Source: Caldifarciminota bacterium
Lineage (GTDB): Bacteria; Hydrothermota; Hydrothermia; LBFQ01; DSFT01
DNA length: 64,000 nucleotides
Assembly: GCA_025060695.1 (NCBI GenBank)
Contig: JANXBH010000004.1
Coordinates: 36,035-100,034, forward strand
Reading direction: 5' to 3'
Of the stretch, positions 43,740 through 52,551 are shown one piece after another. The notes beneath the pieces are model-generated. The model made no database searches. It had not been told where the DNA came from and saw only the letters and a program-made list of their open reading frames with translations. The position numbers and the translations under genes were made by a program. The stretch's first letter is position 1. Every line of letters starts with the position of its first letter.

Positions 43740-44823
43740 AAGCTATAGTTTCATGTGAAACCATTTCTTTTATTTTTAAAAAATTCATACTTTCTTTTTG
43801 ATATGACAAATTAGACATAAAATAGTTAAGAACTGATGGATTTTGTATAATAAACTCTGTATATCTAACGAGTTGTTTAAAATTTTTCGCAATAAATCCA
43901 AGACCATGCTCTTTTATAAATCTTTCATTACCTTCCTCTTGACCAGGCAAGCTTTTATAGTAAATCGCAGGAGTTTTAGTATATATTAGTTCAGTTAAAT
44001 TTAAACCACCTGCTTTTGCAACTGAAAAATCACACAAAAACATAAGTTTGTGAATATCTTCAGTAAAGCCAAACAGTTTAAAATCATATGTATTTAAATC
44101 TATAAAAACCTCCTGTAGCTTTTCGTAGTTCTTCTCATTCCTTCCTGCAATAACAAGAAAGTATAATTTTTTACTAAACATTTTTATATATTTTATTGCA
44201 TCCCTTAGTGGTAGAACACTATTAGAACCAAGATTTAATAGAACTATTAAATTTTTAGTATGAATATTAAACTCCCTTCTTAGTGCATTTTTGTCTATTT
44301 CTTCTAAAAATCCTTTTCTTAAAGGAATTCCAGTAATCATGTAGTTTGATGATTTAAGGTCTTTGACAGAATACTCAGAGGGCAAAAAATACATATCTAC
44401 AAAGTTATTTATCCAAATTGGATGAACTTCATAATCTGTTATACATACGAATAGTTTTGTACTTTTATTTTCAAGTTTATACTTTGCCCCATAGAGTGTA
44501 GAGAGAAAATGTGTAGAAATTATAATGTCTGGTCTATAATTTTCAAGTATACTATATACTTTCTTATTTATGAACGAAGTAAGTATAGATTTTATTATAT
44601 TCAGCCTTGTAATGGGATTATAATAAATTAGTCTCCATAGAAAGTGCGAATGCTTGCTCATCCAGATATAAAACTTCGATGTTATTTTCTCAATATATCC
44701 ACCTTTTTCAACAATATCCAATAACAAAACATCATTACTATTCCCTATCATCTGTTCTATTGCTTTTGATGCAATTAAGTGCCCTGTCCCGTAATTTGCA
44801 GTGATAATAAGAATTTTCTTCAA
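43735..44823 (-). CDS. MGDG-synthase-like (GT28) glycosyltransferase
   Basis: 362 residues from a TTG at 44823 giving MKKILIITANYGTGHLIAS, the expected opening of monogalactosyldiacylglycerol-synthase/UgtP-type enzymes. Other marks: DIIISTHFLS, VCITDYEVHPIW, MITGIPLRKGF and the donor-site region SVAKAGGLNLTELIYTKTP. Likely glycosylates a membrane lipid. A longer open frame starts inside the tRNA but reads the tRNA sequence. The TTG lies 2 nt after the tRNA-Val 3' end. Its final codons encode the parS-like site. Confidence 0.83.
   Translation of the reverse strand: MKKILIITANYGTGHLIASKAIEQMIGNSNDVLLLDIVEKGGYIEKITSKFYIWMSKHSHFLWRLIYYNPITRLNIIKSILTSFINKKVYSILENYRPDIIISTHFLSTLYGAKYKLENKSTKLFVCITDYEVHPIWINNFVDMYFLPSEYSVKDLKSSNYMITGIPLRKGFLEEIDKNALRREFNIHTKNLIVLLNLGSNSVLPLRDAIKYIKMFSKKLYFLVIAGRNEKNYEKLQEVFIDLNTYDFKLFGFTEDIHKLMFLCDFSVAKAGGLNLTELIYTKTPAIYYKSLPGQEEGNERFIKEHGLGFIAKNFKQLVRYTEFIIQNPSVLNYFMSNLSYQKESMNFLKIKEMVSHETIAL
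43747..43762. promoter_or_regulatory. parS-like centromere site
   Basis: AGTTTCATGTGAAACC matches 13 of 16 positions of the consensus TGTTTCACGTGAAACA. It lies 21-36 bp upstream of the parA ATG, within the C-terminal codons of the glycosyltransferase and in the position of the parA -35 region, so bound ParB would be expected to repress parA. Confidence 0.78.
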
Positions 44824-44825
44824 AA

Positions 44826-44898
44826 TGGGCAGTGGAGGATTCGAACCTCCGACCTCTCGCATGTCAAACGAGCGCTCTAACCCCTGAGCTAACTGCCC
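44826..44898 (-). tRNA. tRNA-Val (anticodon GAC)
   Basis: 73-nt tRNA. Acceptor GGGCAGT/ACTGCCC, discriminator A at 44826, anticodon loop TTGACAT giving GAC, T-loop TTCGAAT with the GGAGG/CCTCC stem. CCA not encoded. Two bases after it the glycosyltransferase TTG begins. Confidence 0.96.
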
Positions 44899-44909
44899 GA
44901 AGTAATGAA

Positions 44910-44915
44910 ATTTTA
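44910..44915 (-). promoter_or_regulatory. -10-like element of tRNA-Val and the downstream minus-strand unit
   Basis: TAAAAT in CTTTAAAATTT context on the minus strand, 11 nt before the tRNA 5' end. It would drive the tRNA and, by read-through, the glycosyltransferase gene. Confidence 0.58.
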
Positions 44916-44958
44916 AAGTGTTAGTTTTCTTTATTTAGGATTAAACGAAAAATAACTT

Positions 44959-44964
44959 TAAAAT
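44959..44964 (+). promoter_or_regulatory. -10-like element of the histidine kinase gene
   Basis: TAAAAT in CTTTAAAATTT context, 9 nt before the ATG at 44974. Confidence 0.6.
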
Positions 44965-44973
44965 TTTTTTGTA

Positions 44974-46074
44974 ATGCCTTTTCTTATTCAACTATTTCTT
45001 ATCATCTCATTTTCTGTAATAGTGATTTCATCTTATGTAATGTCAAGTATTACAATATCAAAAATTAGAAATGAGATTAGAAACTATAGTTTTGTTCTCG
45101 CCAAGTCTTTAAGTTCAGCTCTTATCTCTGGCTCTGAAGATATTGAAAATATCATATCAAGTATTCCATTTGGCATAATAATTACAGATGATAAGGATAG
45201 AATAAGGTTTTATGCTAATTTAGAAGTAAATGATAAAGTCGAAGAATTAAAGGAAAAACTGAAAAAACAGAAGCAATATGCTGAAATAAAGTACGAAAAT
45301 TTTAACATTGGTAGAATATACTACTTAGAGCCCACATCTATAATCTACCTTACTATACTACCATATATTTTAGCAATTATAACTCTTGGAACCTTTTTTA
45401 TTATTGTCTTAGCTTTGAGAAATGCTTACAAGTATGAGCATGAGAAGTTCTACTCTACATTTGCAAAGGGGCTTGCTCATCAGATGGGAACACCAATATC
45501 GTCATTAGTAGCAAATATCGAATTATTAAAAAAAGGAGAAGATAGATTCTCTCAAATTCAGGATGATATAAATAAGATTTCATCAATATTAAAAAGATTT
45601 TCAAAAATCGGAAGCTCAATTAATTTACAAGAGGTTAGTATAGAAGAAGTTATTCTTAATGCATACAAAAATTTAGAAGGCAAGCTTAGAAGAAATCTTC
45701 AGCTAAATATCTCTGGCAATTGTAAAGTAATGGGAGATATTGAACTTTTAGAGTGGGTTTTTGAAAATTTAATTAAAAATAGTTATGAGGCAAATAGCAC
45801 TAAAATAGAATTTAAGGTTTCTGAAAATAAATATTTTTGCATTATAGACGTTATAGATAATGGAGTTGGTATTAGTAATAGCATTAGAAGGAAAATTTTT
45901 TCAGATAGTATAACTACGAAAAGCAAAGGATGGGGTATCGGACTTTTACTTTCAAACAGAATAATTAGAATGCATAGAGGTAAGATAAAACTTTTGGAAA
46001 GTGTAAAGGGAATGACTACATTTAGAATCTTACTACCTAAAGTTAGCACCCACGAAAACCGTAATCACTTCTAA
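44974..46074 (+). CDS. Membrane sensor histidine kinase (orphan)
   Basis: 366 residues. Membrane helix about 5-27, small PAS-like sensor region (about 60-115, SIPFGIIITDDKDRIRFYAN), second helix about 125-148, then the kinase core: phospho-acceptor H169 in LAHQMGTPISSL, N box ENLIKNSYEA, G1 DNGVGIS and G2 GWGIGLLLSNRII. The H box has Gln-Met-Gly in place of the usual Glu-Leu-Lys after His, a variant seen in Bacteroidetes/Chlorobi-like kinases. No response regulator gene is adjacent and it appears monocistronic. Signal unknown. Confidence 0.9.
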   Translation: MPFLIQLFLIISFSVIVISSYVMSSITISKIRNEIRNYSFVLAKSLSSALISGSEDIENIISSIPFGIIITDDKDRIRFYANLEVNDKVEELKEKLKKQKQYAEIKYENFNIGRIYYLEPTSIIYLTILPYILAIITLGTFFIIVLALRNAYKYEHEKFYSTFAKGLAHQMGTPISSLVANIELLKKGEDRFSQIQDDINKISSILKRFSKIGSSINLQEVSIEEVILNAYKNLEGKLRRNLQLNISGNCKVMGDIELLEWVFENLIKNSYEANSTKIEFKVSENKYFCIIDVIDNGVGISNSIRRKIFSDSITTKSKGWGIGLLLSNRIIRMHRGKIKLLESVKGMTTFRILLPKVSTHENRNHF

Positions 46075-46100
46075 GGGGAAGCGAATATTTTGTATAAACT

Positions 46101-47234
46101 CTAATACTCTTCCTTTCTAATAAAATATAAGGCAATAAGAAAGAAGAAAACATTTGGAAACCACATCGCAATAGCTCCATTTATCATACCCTTCTTTGCA
46201 AGTTCTTCGCCACCTATTAGAAAAATATAGTATATTGTAAATATCACAAAGGATATACCTAAAGCGGTTCCAAATCCTCCTCTTCTTACAATTGAAGATA
46301 TTGGTGCGGAAAGCATAACAAATACAATTGCTGCAAATGGAAGAGAAAATTTTTTATTTATCTCAACAAGAATTTGATTTACACGAGTTTTTAGGTATTT
46401 TTTTAGTTCCACATCTGACGCCTTTTTATATTCCTCCTTTTTCCTTTTATATTCATCAAGCAATTGCCTTATATTCATTTCCCTATCACTTCTAAAATCT
46501 CTTTCTCTTATCTGCATGCTAATATCAAGCTTGATTATTACTTCATAATTCTTAAAGTTTATGACTCTATACTTATTTACAAAACCATCTAAAAATTGAT
46601 GCATCTGACCATTTATTAGGTTAAACACAAGAATACTATCTTGAAAACTTTGAATATAACCTTCCTTTGCTGTAAGAAATGTTTTTCCATAGTCAGAAAC
46701 ATCATAGATTCTAACATCTTCAATGTACGATGTTCTATCATCTTTATTTCTCACATATAACTTGTAATTTCCTACCTCATTAAAGACACCTGCTTTTATT
46801 TGAGCAATAGGTCGCTTAATATAGATATCTATCAATAGGTTCTTAAACTTGTGATTAGACTCAGGTAAAATCCTATCATTAAACCATACCATAAAAATAA
46901 ATACGAAAATTGCAAAAATCAGAGGCCCCAACATTAGTCTTTTTAGACTAATACCGCAAGACTTACATGCGATAATCTCAAAATTTTGTGATAAATTGCC
47001 AAAAACTATAAGACTTGCAATTAGTACGGACATTGGGACAGATAGTGCCAATAAAAATGGCAAGGCATATAGGAACAGCTTTAGAACAATTTCGAATGGA
47101 ACTCCTTTCTTTATTAATAAATCCATCAAATCAAATATTTTATCCAAAAGCAAAACAGTTGTAATGACTAAAATTGAACCAAGAAATGGTAAGACATGCA
47201 GTCCAATTATGTATAAATCTAACTTTCTTAGCAT
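46101..47234 (-). CDS. LptF/LptG-family lipopolysaccharide export permease
   Basis: 377 residues from the ATG at 47234 (TGATG overlap with the gene before; a TTG three bases earlier is in frame). YjgP/YjgQ topology: three N-terminal helices, a beta-jellyroll periplasmic domain (about 130-270) and three C-terminal helices, with LDLYIIGLHVLPFLGS at the start and PFAAIVFVMLSAPISSIVRRGGFG. Works with LptB to extract LPS or a related glycolipid. Which paralogue (F or G) cannot be decided. Last gene of the FHA-TPR-permease unit. Confidence 0.88.
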   Translation of the reverse strand: MLRKLDLYIIGLHVLPFLGSILVITTVLLLDKIFDLMDLLIKKGVPFEIVLKLFLYALPFLLALSVPMSVLIASLIVFGNLSQNFEIIACKSCGISLKRLMLGPLIFAIFVFIFMVWFNDRILPESNHKFKNLLIDIYIKRPIAQIKAGVFNEVGNYKLYVRNKDDRTSYIEDVRIYDVSDYGKTFLTAKEGYIQSFQDSILVFNLINGQMHQFLDGFVNKYRVINFKNYEVIIKLDISMQIRERDFRSDREMNIRQLLDEYKRKKEEYKKASDVELKKYLKTRVNQILVEINKKFSLPFAAIVFVMLSAPISSIVRRGGFGTALGISFVIFTIYYIFLIGGEELAKKGMINGAIAMWFPNVFFFLIALYFIRKEEY

Positions 47235-47935
47235 CAATTGCCACTCATTATTTTCATTATTCCTCTCCTAGCCCACTTATTATTTGGGTCTATTGCTTGC
47301 ATTTGATAAAAATAATTTAATGCAGATTGCCTATCACCTCTATTTAGGGCATCATTAGCCATTATTTCTAGTTCGGCTAACTTTTTATATTTTTGTGCAA
47401 CTTGGTCATTTGGATTATTTTTTAAGATTTCGTTTGCTAATTGAATAGTTTTATTTAAGTCATGCATATCTTCGTATGCTTGCTGAACTGCAAGAGCACC
47501 ACTTATGGAAAATCCACCACCTATTTCAGAGCCAATTTTAGGAATATCAATATTACCTATATTTACATCAACTTTTATATCAGTGGGATTGGATTTTTTT
47601 TCTTCTTTTTGAACTTGAGGTGTTTCACTAACTTGCGGAGGCTGTGGAAGTTGAGACAAGTTAGTTGGGGTATCTGGGCTCAATTCTACCTTTGATATTT
47701 TACTTTGTGTAGTATCAGTTTTTACCTTTTTAGGTAGGGTATCTAAATTTTTTTGTTTTTGTTGAATAGTATCTTCCTTCGTATAATTAGGTAATTCCAG
47801 TTTTTTTCTTATATCTACGACTTCTTTGTTAGTTTCATCTTTTTGACTCTTTATGAAAGCATTATAGACATAAATGCCTCCCACGACTATAACTATACTT
47901 TGCAGGATAACTAAGAGTATAAGCAATCGTTTCAT
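47234..47935 (-). CDS. Membrane-anchored protein with C-terminal TPR module
   Basis: 233 residues: a single N-terminal helix (about 3-27), a low-complexity Pro/Gln/Lys/Thr linker (about 35-115) and a C-terminal TPR pair (about 150-233). The last ~80 residues are clearly paralogous to the C-terminus of the neighbouring FHA protein (HDLNKTIQLANEIL compared with HNLDKTIRIATSIL). Overlaps both neighbours by 1-4 bp. Function unknown. Confidence 0.7.
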   Translation of the reverse strand: MKRLLILLVILQSIVIVVGGIYVYNAFIKSQKDETNKEVVDIRKKLELPNYTKEDTIQQKQKNLDTLPKKVKTDTTQSKISKVELSPDTPTNLSQLPQPPQVSETPQVQKEEKKSNPTDIKVDVNIGNIDIPKIGSEIGGGFSISGALAVQQAYEDMHDLNKTIQLANEILKNNPNDQVAQKYKKLAELEIMANDALNRGDRQSALNYFYQMQAIDPNNKWARRGIMKIMSGN

Positions 47936-49635
47936 TTTCCGAGCCTAGATAGTGCCTGCTTTGCCCAGCTATTTCCTGGGTCCAATTTTAAAATTTCTTC
48001 CCAAATTGCTATTGCTTCTTGCTTTTTACCTTGTCTTTCATATGCAATTGCTTGCTTTTCTTTCTGTGCTAATCTTAAATAATACTTTGCCTTTACATTG
48101 TTTGGGTCATTTTGAAGTATGGACGTTGCTATTCTTATGGTTTTATCTAAGTTATGCTCTTTTTCATAGGCATTTATCAGGTTTTTAGTTTCATCTAATG
48201 TAATTTCTAAGCTAATTTCAGGAACTATTGTTTTTTCAAGATCTATTAAACTGATATTTGGAACTTCCACTTTAATTTTGGATTCAAGTGATGTTTTTTG
48301 TTCTTCTACTTTCGTTTTTTCTTCCTTTTTCTCAACCTTTGGTTTTATTTCTTTGAGAGTAGCAAGTTTTGTTTCAATTTCCTTGGGTGTTGTTTTTTTC
48401 CTTTGCGAGGTTAAAATTATATTTCTTAGTTCCAATAACTGGGGATGATCTGGAACTCTACTTAATGCCAAATTCAAAACATCAAGAGCTTCCTTCACTT
48501 TTCCTTGTTCAAATAAGGTTTTTGCTTCTGAATAGTTTTGTTGAATAAGAGTAGTTATTAAAACTTTATCATATAGGCTATTTACGTATCTATCCTCTTG
48601 TAATATTTTTATAGCATTTTCAAGATAAGATAAGGCTGAAAGGTAATTTTCATTTTTTATTTCAGTTTCCGCTTTTTGAACATCTTTCCATGCACTAAGG
48701 TGTTTTTCTACAATTGGTTTAAGTTCATTTATTTTTTGGTCGTTTTTCTTTATTTTTTCTGCTTGTAATATCTCGTTTTTTGCTCTCTCCAGTGCATTAA
48801 CTTTACTTTCAGTTAGTTCAAGTTGAGCTACTAAAGGAATTGTTGAACTAACCGAATTTATTAGATTATTATATCTATTCTCTTGCTGAACTCTAAAGAA
48901 CCAAATACCAAGAGCAATTATTATTATAAATATTAAAGATAGAATACCATAAACGTAAACAGGAACTCCTTTTGATTTATATATTTCAGTTTCAGGCTTT
49001 TCTTTTGGATTAACAAAAAGAATTCTCGTTTTTCCTATTAAAATTTCATCACCACTATGTAATGGCGTAATTTTGGTAATAACTTTTCCGTTTACAAGAG
49101 TGGGATTTTTACCTCCAATATCTTCAATTTCATATTTATCGTCAAATACATATATTTTAGCCTGTTTTCTTGAAACAAACTGGTCATCTATTTTATAATC
49201 CGCTTCCTCTCCTCTTCCTATAATACCTGTCTTTTCAATCTCTATTATTTTACCTGCATCTGAACCTGAAATTATCTTCAAGTATGGTACTTCGGTTTTC
49301 TCTATGTCTATAAACTGCGTAGGCTGGCTCTTTGCTAAAATCTCCTCCTTTGAAACTACAAACTCTATTTTTGCAAGCTGAAATTCAATTTCCCCTGCTT
49401 TAAAGCTTTCTCCTTCTTTCAACTTAAACTCTCCAATTATTTCTTTCTCGTTATAAACTACTTTTGAATTTGCTTTCAAAAAGACTTCTTTTTCATTATA
49501 ACCCAAAACTATCAGATGATTTTCACTTAGACTTACATCAGTAAAATCACCCTTTTCCCTTGATATAACGAAGGGAACTTCCTTTATTTTTAATAACTCT
49601 TCTTTTTCGTTCCTTTTTATAATAAAAATTATCAT
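47932..49635 (-). CDS. FHA-domain protein with transmembrane helix and TPR module
   Basis: 567 residues. A degenerate first FHA-like region (about 1-95), a canonical FHA domain (about 115-215: IGRGEEADYKIDD, VSRKQAKI, NPTLVNGK, LHSGDEILIGK), a membrane helix (about 225-247), a helical/TPR segment and a C-terminal TPR pair like that of the next gene. FHA domains bind phosphothreonine, implying a Ser/Thr kinase elsewhere in the genome. Co-transcribed with the TPR anchor and LptF/G-type permease, suggesting phospho-signalling at the envelope (inference). Confidence 0.85.
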   Translation of the reverse strand: MIIFIIKRNEKEELLKIKEVPFVISREKGDFTDVSLSENHLIVLGYNEKEVFLKANSKVVYNEKEIIGEFKLKEGESFKAGEIEFQLAKIEFVVSKEEILAKSQPTQFIDIEKTEVPYLKIISGSDAGKIIEIEKTGIIGRGEEADYKIDDQFVSRKQAKIYVFDDKYEIEDIGGKNPTLVNGKVITKITPLHSGDEILIGKTRILFVNPKEKPETEIYKSKGVPVYVYGILSLIFIIIIALGIWFFRVQQENRYNNLINSVSSTIPLVAQLELTESKVNALERAKNEILQAEKIKKNDQKINELKPIVEKHLSAWKDVQKAETEIKNENYLSALSYLENAIKILQEDRYVNSLYDKVLITTLIQQNYSEAKTLFEQGKVKEALDVLNLALSRVPDHPQLLELRNIILTSQRKKTTPKEIETKLATLKEIKPKVEKKEEKTKVEEQKTSLESKIKVEVPNISLIDLEKTIVPEISLEITLDETKNLINAYEKEHNLDKTIRIATSILQNDPNNVKAKYYLRLAQKEKQAIAYERQGKKQEAIAIWEEILKLDPGNSWAKQALSRLGK

Positions 49636-49644
49636 AACTATAAA

Positions 49645-49650
49645 ATTTTA
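49645..49650 (-). promoter_or_regulatory. -10-like element of the FHA-TPR-permease unit
   Basis: TAAAAT on the minus strand, 9 nt before the ATG at 49635. Confidence 0.58.
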
Positions 49651-49663
49651 AAGCTATATAAAC

Positions 49664-52498
49664 TTAAAACTCCCTTAATAAGTGTTGGTAAAACTCAATA
49701 AGTCTGTTCTTGGTATTAGCATCCATTTCCATTCTCTGAATACTTCTCAAGATTTCTATAATTTTTTGCCTATAAATCATATTCTCTGAAATTTTTGGCT
49801 CTTCGTACTTCACATTCTCAGGTCTTTGTGCTTCAAATTTCTCAATTTTTTCTCTTGATTTTAGACCAGTCCAAGCATCAAGCAGTTTATGCATTATTTC
49901 CCTTTGTTTTTCTATAATTCTCCTATCAATTCTCTTTTTATCTGAAATTTCCTTTTCTAAGTCATCTATTTGTTTTTCAATTTCTCTTAGTTTTTCACTA
50001 TATTTATCGCCCTGTCCTACTTTTTCCATTCCTTCCCTTATGCCCTGTATGAATTTTCTTAACATCTCTTGTTGTGCAAGAAACTCCTTTAGCAAGTTAT
50101 CTGACAGCTGTTGATTATTCATAGACTCCATCTTAGATAGCATTTCGGACATTTTCCTTAACATTTCAGAATAACCACTTGAAGAGCTTGACTGTGAAAC
50201 CTCATTTTGGATATTGTATAGTTTTAAGATTGCTTCTAAAACTTCTTTCTTTTCTATATTTTTATATTCCTTTGCCCTTTTATAATCATTATATCTATAT
50301 CTTAGTAATACTTCCTGTGCATTTTCAAGTGCCATATATAAATTTGCTTTTACATCCATAGTAATTAAAAAATTCAAGGTGGAAAGTTCCTCAAAGTCTC
50401 TAATTGATAGCTTTATTGCATTGATAATGGATTTTTGCTCTTCCTCATCTTTAGTATTTTGATTTTGTGATATAAATATAAGGCTTCTTCTTAAGGCTTC
50501 TATTTTCTTTATAATTTCTTCTTTTCTACTTTGAACTAACTGTTTCTGTAAATTTTCTATAGCTTGAGCAAGATTCATTATGTCTTGTGCATTTGATTTA
50601 CATTCTCCTGATGAATTAGGCCAACTCTCTTTTATTGTTTCTGACTTTTTAATAGTTCTATCTAAGTCCTTTTGAATATCCTTTAAACTATCTGAAAATG
50701 GCTGTTCTATAGTTTTTGATATATCATCTAAGTCTTTTTTTACTTCACTTAAGTCCTTTGTAACTTGAGACTGTTGTTCCTTTGATTTAACATTTTCCTG
50801 CTTTTGAGAAATTTCTTTCAATTTTTGAGAAATCTCCTTTAATTTTTGTTCTTCGTAGAACTTTCTTAGAGTTTTCTCAGTTGCTTTTAGACTACTCTTT
50901 AATTTCTCAATATCTATTTTCACATTTTCCAATTGCTTTCTAATTTCTTCCTTATTTACTTTTTCTAAAGCTTTTTGAATTTTATTTAGAAGTTGTTTTA
51001 GTTCATCGTTTAGTATTTTTTGATATAGTTCTGAAATTTTACTGAGTTGTTCTTGTAGTTCAGGGTCAAGCTGTAGCTTACTCGTGGTCTCATCTATCTG
51101 ATTTTTTATCTCCTCCATCTCCTTTTGAATATTTATAAGTTCTTTGCTAATGTTTTCTAAACTTTCGGTATTTTTTAGTTTCCTTAGTTCTTCAGCTAAA
51201 TCATCTATCTTATTTTTTATATCTTCAATTTTATCCTGACTTTTAGCTATACCTTGATTTGAAAATTCCATTTGTTCCGCAAGTGTTGGAAACCTTACGG
51301 TAATGAAATCGCTACTTTTTTGACCTTTTAGATCAATTGCACTTAAATATATCTTTAACTCATCACCGGGAAGTAGCCTTAAATTACTCAAGTCAACTTC
51401 CTGCATTATTGTATCCTTTATAGGACTATCTGGCTTACTTAAAAGAACTATACTATCATTCAATGAAATTTCCACTCTTTTTAGACCGTAGTCATCCGTT
51501 GAGATTCCAAATATTAATATCTTATAGTCTTCTGGAAGATAAACTAATCCTTTAGGATAGAGAATTTCTACGTAGGGCGGATTATCTTTAATGGCAGTAA
51601 TTTTTATAGTATTCGGATACTTATAGAATTTTTTAGATTTATGAAGATATAGTGGAAAAGAAGTATCAGTATTGAGTTTAAAATGAGTTCTATTAAAGGG
51701 TTTAACAGAGTCTGCATCTGAAAATATATGAATTTCTATATCGCTTCCTTCTAATGCAGTAATTTCGTAAGTATTTTTGAAGCTCTGTTTTAAATTCAGA
51801 TATGGAGTTTTTACGCGAATTATTAAAGAGTCAATTGAGGGTCTTTTAAAAACCTTAAATTTAAATATATCATTCCCATGGAATTTAAGTTTATAAATAT
51901 TTTCATCTAAATTCCTAATTGTATCTTCTTTTTGGGATAGGGCATTTAATTTGGTTATTCTGTTTGTAGGAACTAAGACAATTTCTTCATCTATAAGACT
52001 TAGGTTATTAAATTTTAAAATTACATCTTCTCCCAAAAAATACTCATCATTACCACTTACTATAACCTTTCTTTCATAATTGCCATAATTCGCCAAATAA
52101 AGTTTTTTTCTTATACTTACTGAAGCAATAAGTAAAAAAAGCGATAATACGAAAATTATTAAATATTCAAACTTAGGTCTATAGATAAGGAAAGGGTTTA
52201 ACTTACTAAAAGGTATTTTGTTGCTTAGGGATTTTAGTTTTAGTTCAACATATGTAATTAGTGCTTCCTTTAGTTCTTTATATCTAAACTCATATAGCCA
52301 GGCAATCTCTTTATCATTTAAGTATTTCAGGGATTTTATGATATATAGTAAAAAAACAATAGATGAAAGCAAATATACTACGTTTAACTTTATGGGATAT
52401 ATTGCTATTAGAAATAGGGCAAGTGTTAGGGAAAGAATAAAAGCTTCTAAGATTTTTATGAAAAATAAATAAATCTTTGCAATAATAATTTTTACCAT
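49664..52498 (-). CDS. DUF4175-like membrane protein with long coiled coils
   Basis: 944 residues. Two to three N-terminal membrane helices (within about 1-135, with a further one near 112-130), a beta-rich extracytoplasmic region (about 140-410, including DNPPYVEILYPKG and DDYGLKRVEISLND), then a very long Lys/Glu/Gln coiled coil (about 420-940). This order matches DUF4175-type proteins of Bacteroidetes-like and alphaproteobacterial genomes, whose role is unknown. It has its own promoter after a hairpin that ends the preceding unit. Confidence 0.72.
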   Translation of the reverse strand: MVKIIIAKIYLFFIKILEAFILSLTLALFLIAIYPIKLNVVYLLSSIVFLLYIIKSLKYLNDKEIAWLYEFRYKELKEALITYVELKLKSLSNKIPFSKLNPFLIYRPKFEYLIIFVLSLFLLIASVSIRKKLYLANYGNYERKVIVSGNDEYFLGEDVILKFNNLSLIDEEIVLVPTNRITKLNALSQKEDTIRNLDENIYKLKFHGNDIFKFKVFKRPSIDSLIIRVKTPYLNLKQSFKNTYEITALEGSDIEIHIFSDADSVKPFNRTHFKLNTDTSFPLYLHKSKKFYKYPNTIKITAIKDNPPYVEILYPKGLVYLPEDYKILIFGISTDDYGLKRVEISLNDSIVLLSKPDSPIKDTIMQEVDLSNLRLLPGDELKIYLSAIDLKGQKSSDFITVRFPTLAEQMEFSNQGIAKSQDKIEDIKNKIDDLAEELRKLKNTESLENISKELINIQKEMEEIKNQIDETTSKLQLDPELQEQLSKISELYQKILNDELKQLLNKIQKALEKVNKEEIRKQLENVKIDIEKLKSSLKATEKTLRKFYEEQKLKEISQKLKEISQKQENVKSKEQQSQVTKDLSEVKKDLDDISKTIEQPFSDSLKDIQKDLDRTIKKSETIKESWPNSSGECKSNAQDIMNLAQAIENLQKQLVQSRKEEIIKKIEALRRSLIFISQNQNTKDEEEQKSIINAIKLSIRDFEELSTLNFLITMDVKANLYMALENAQEVLLRYRYNDYKRAKEYKNIEKKEVLEAILKLYNIQNEVSQSSSSSGYSEMLRKMSEMLSKMESMNNQQLSDNLLKEFLAQQEMLRKFIQGIREGMEKVGQGDKYSEKLREIEKQIDDLEKEISDKKRIDRRIIEKQREIMHKLLDAWTGLKSREKIEKFEAQRPENVKYEEPKISENMIYRQKIIEILRSIQRMEMDANTKNRLIEFYQHLLREF

Positions 52499-52505
52499 AA
52501 ATTAA

Positions 52506-52511
52506 ATTTTA
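52506..52511 (-). promoter_or_regulatory. -10-like element of the DUF4175-like gene
   Basis: TAAAAT in CTTTAAAATTT context on the minus strand, 7 nt before the ATG at 52498. Confidence 0.6.
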
Positions 52512-52525
52512 AAGCTTAACTACTA

Positions 52526-52543
52526 CCCCGTTCTAAAACGGGG
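52526..52543 (-). terminator. GC-rich hairpin after the SBBP-repeat gene
   Basis: 7-bp inverted repeat CCCCGTT / AACGGGG with a 4-nt loop, 8 nt after the gene stop. No T-run follows; the next promoter begins 14 nt later. A candidate transcript 3' end. Confidence 0.5.
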
Positions 52544-52551
52544 AAACGAAA

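Noticed and set aside
44824-44862. Upstream ATG extending the glycosyltransferase into tRNA-Val
   Set aside because: The added residues are the tRNA sequence in translation; the tRNA folds perfectly and the family N-terminus begins at the TTG.
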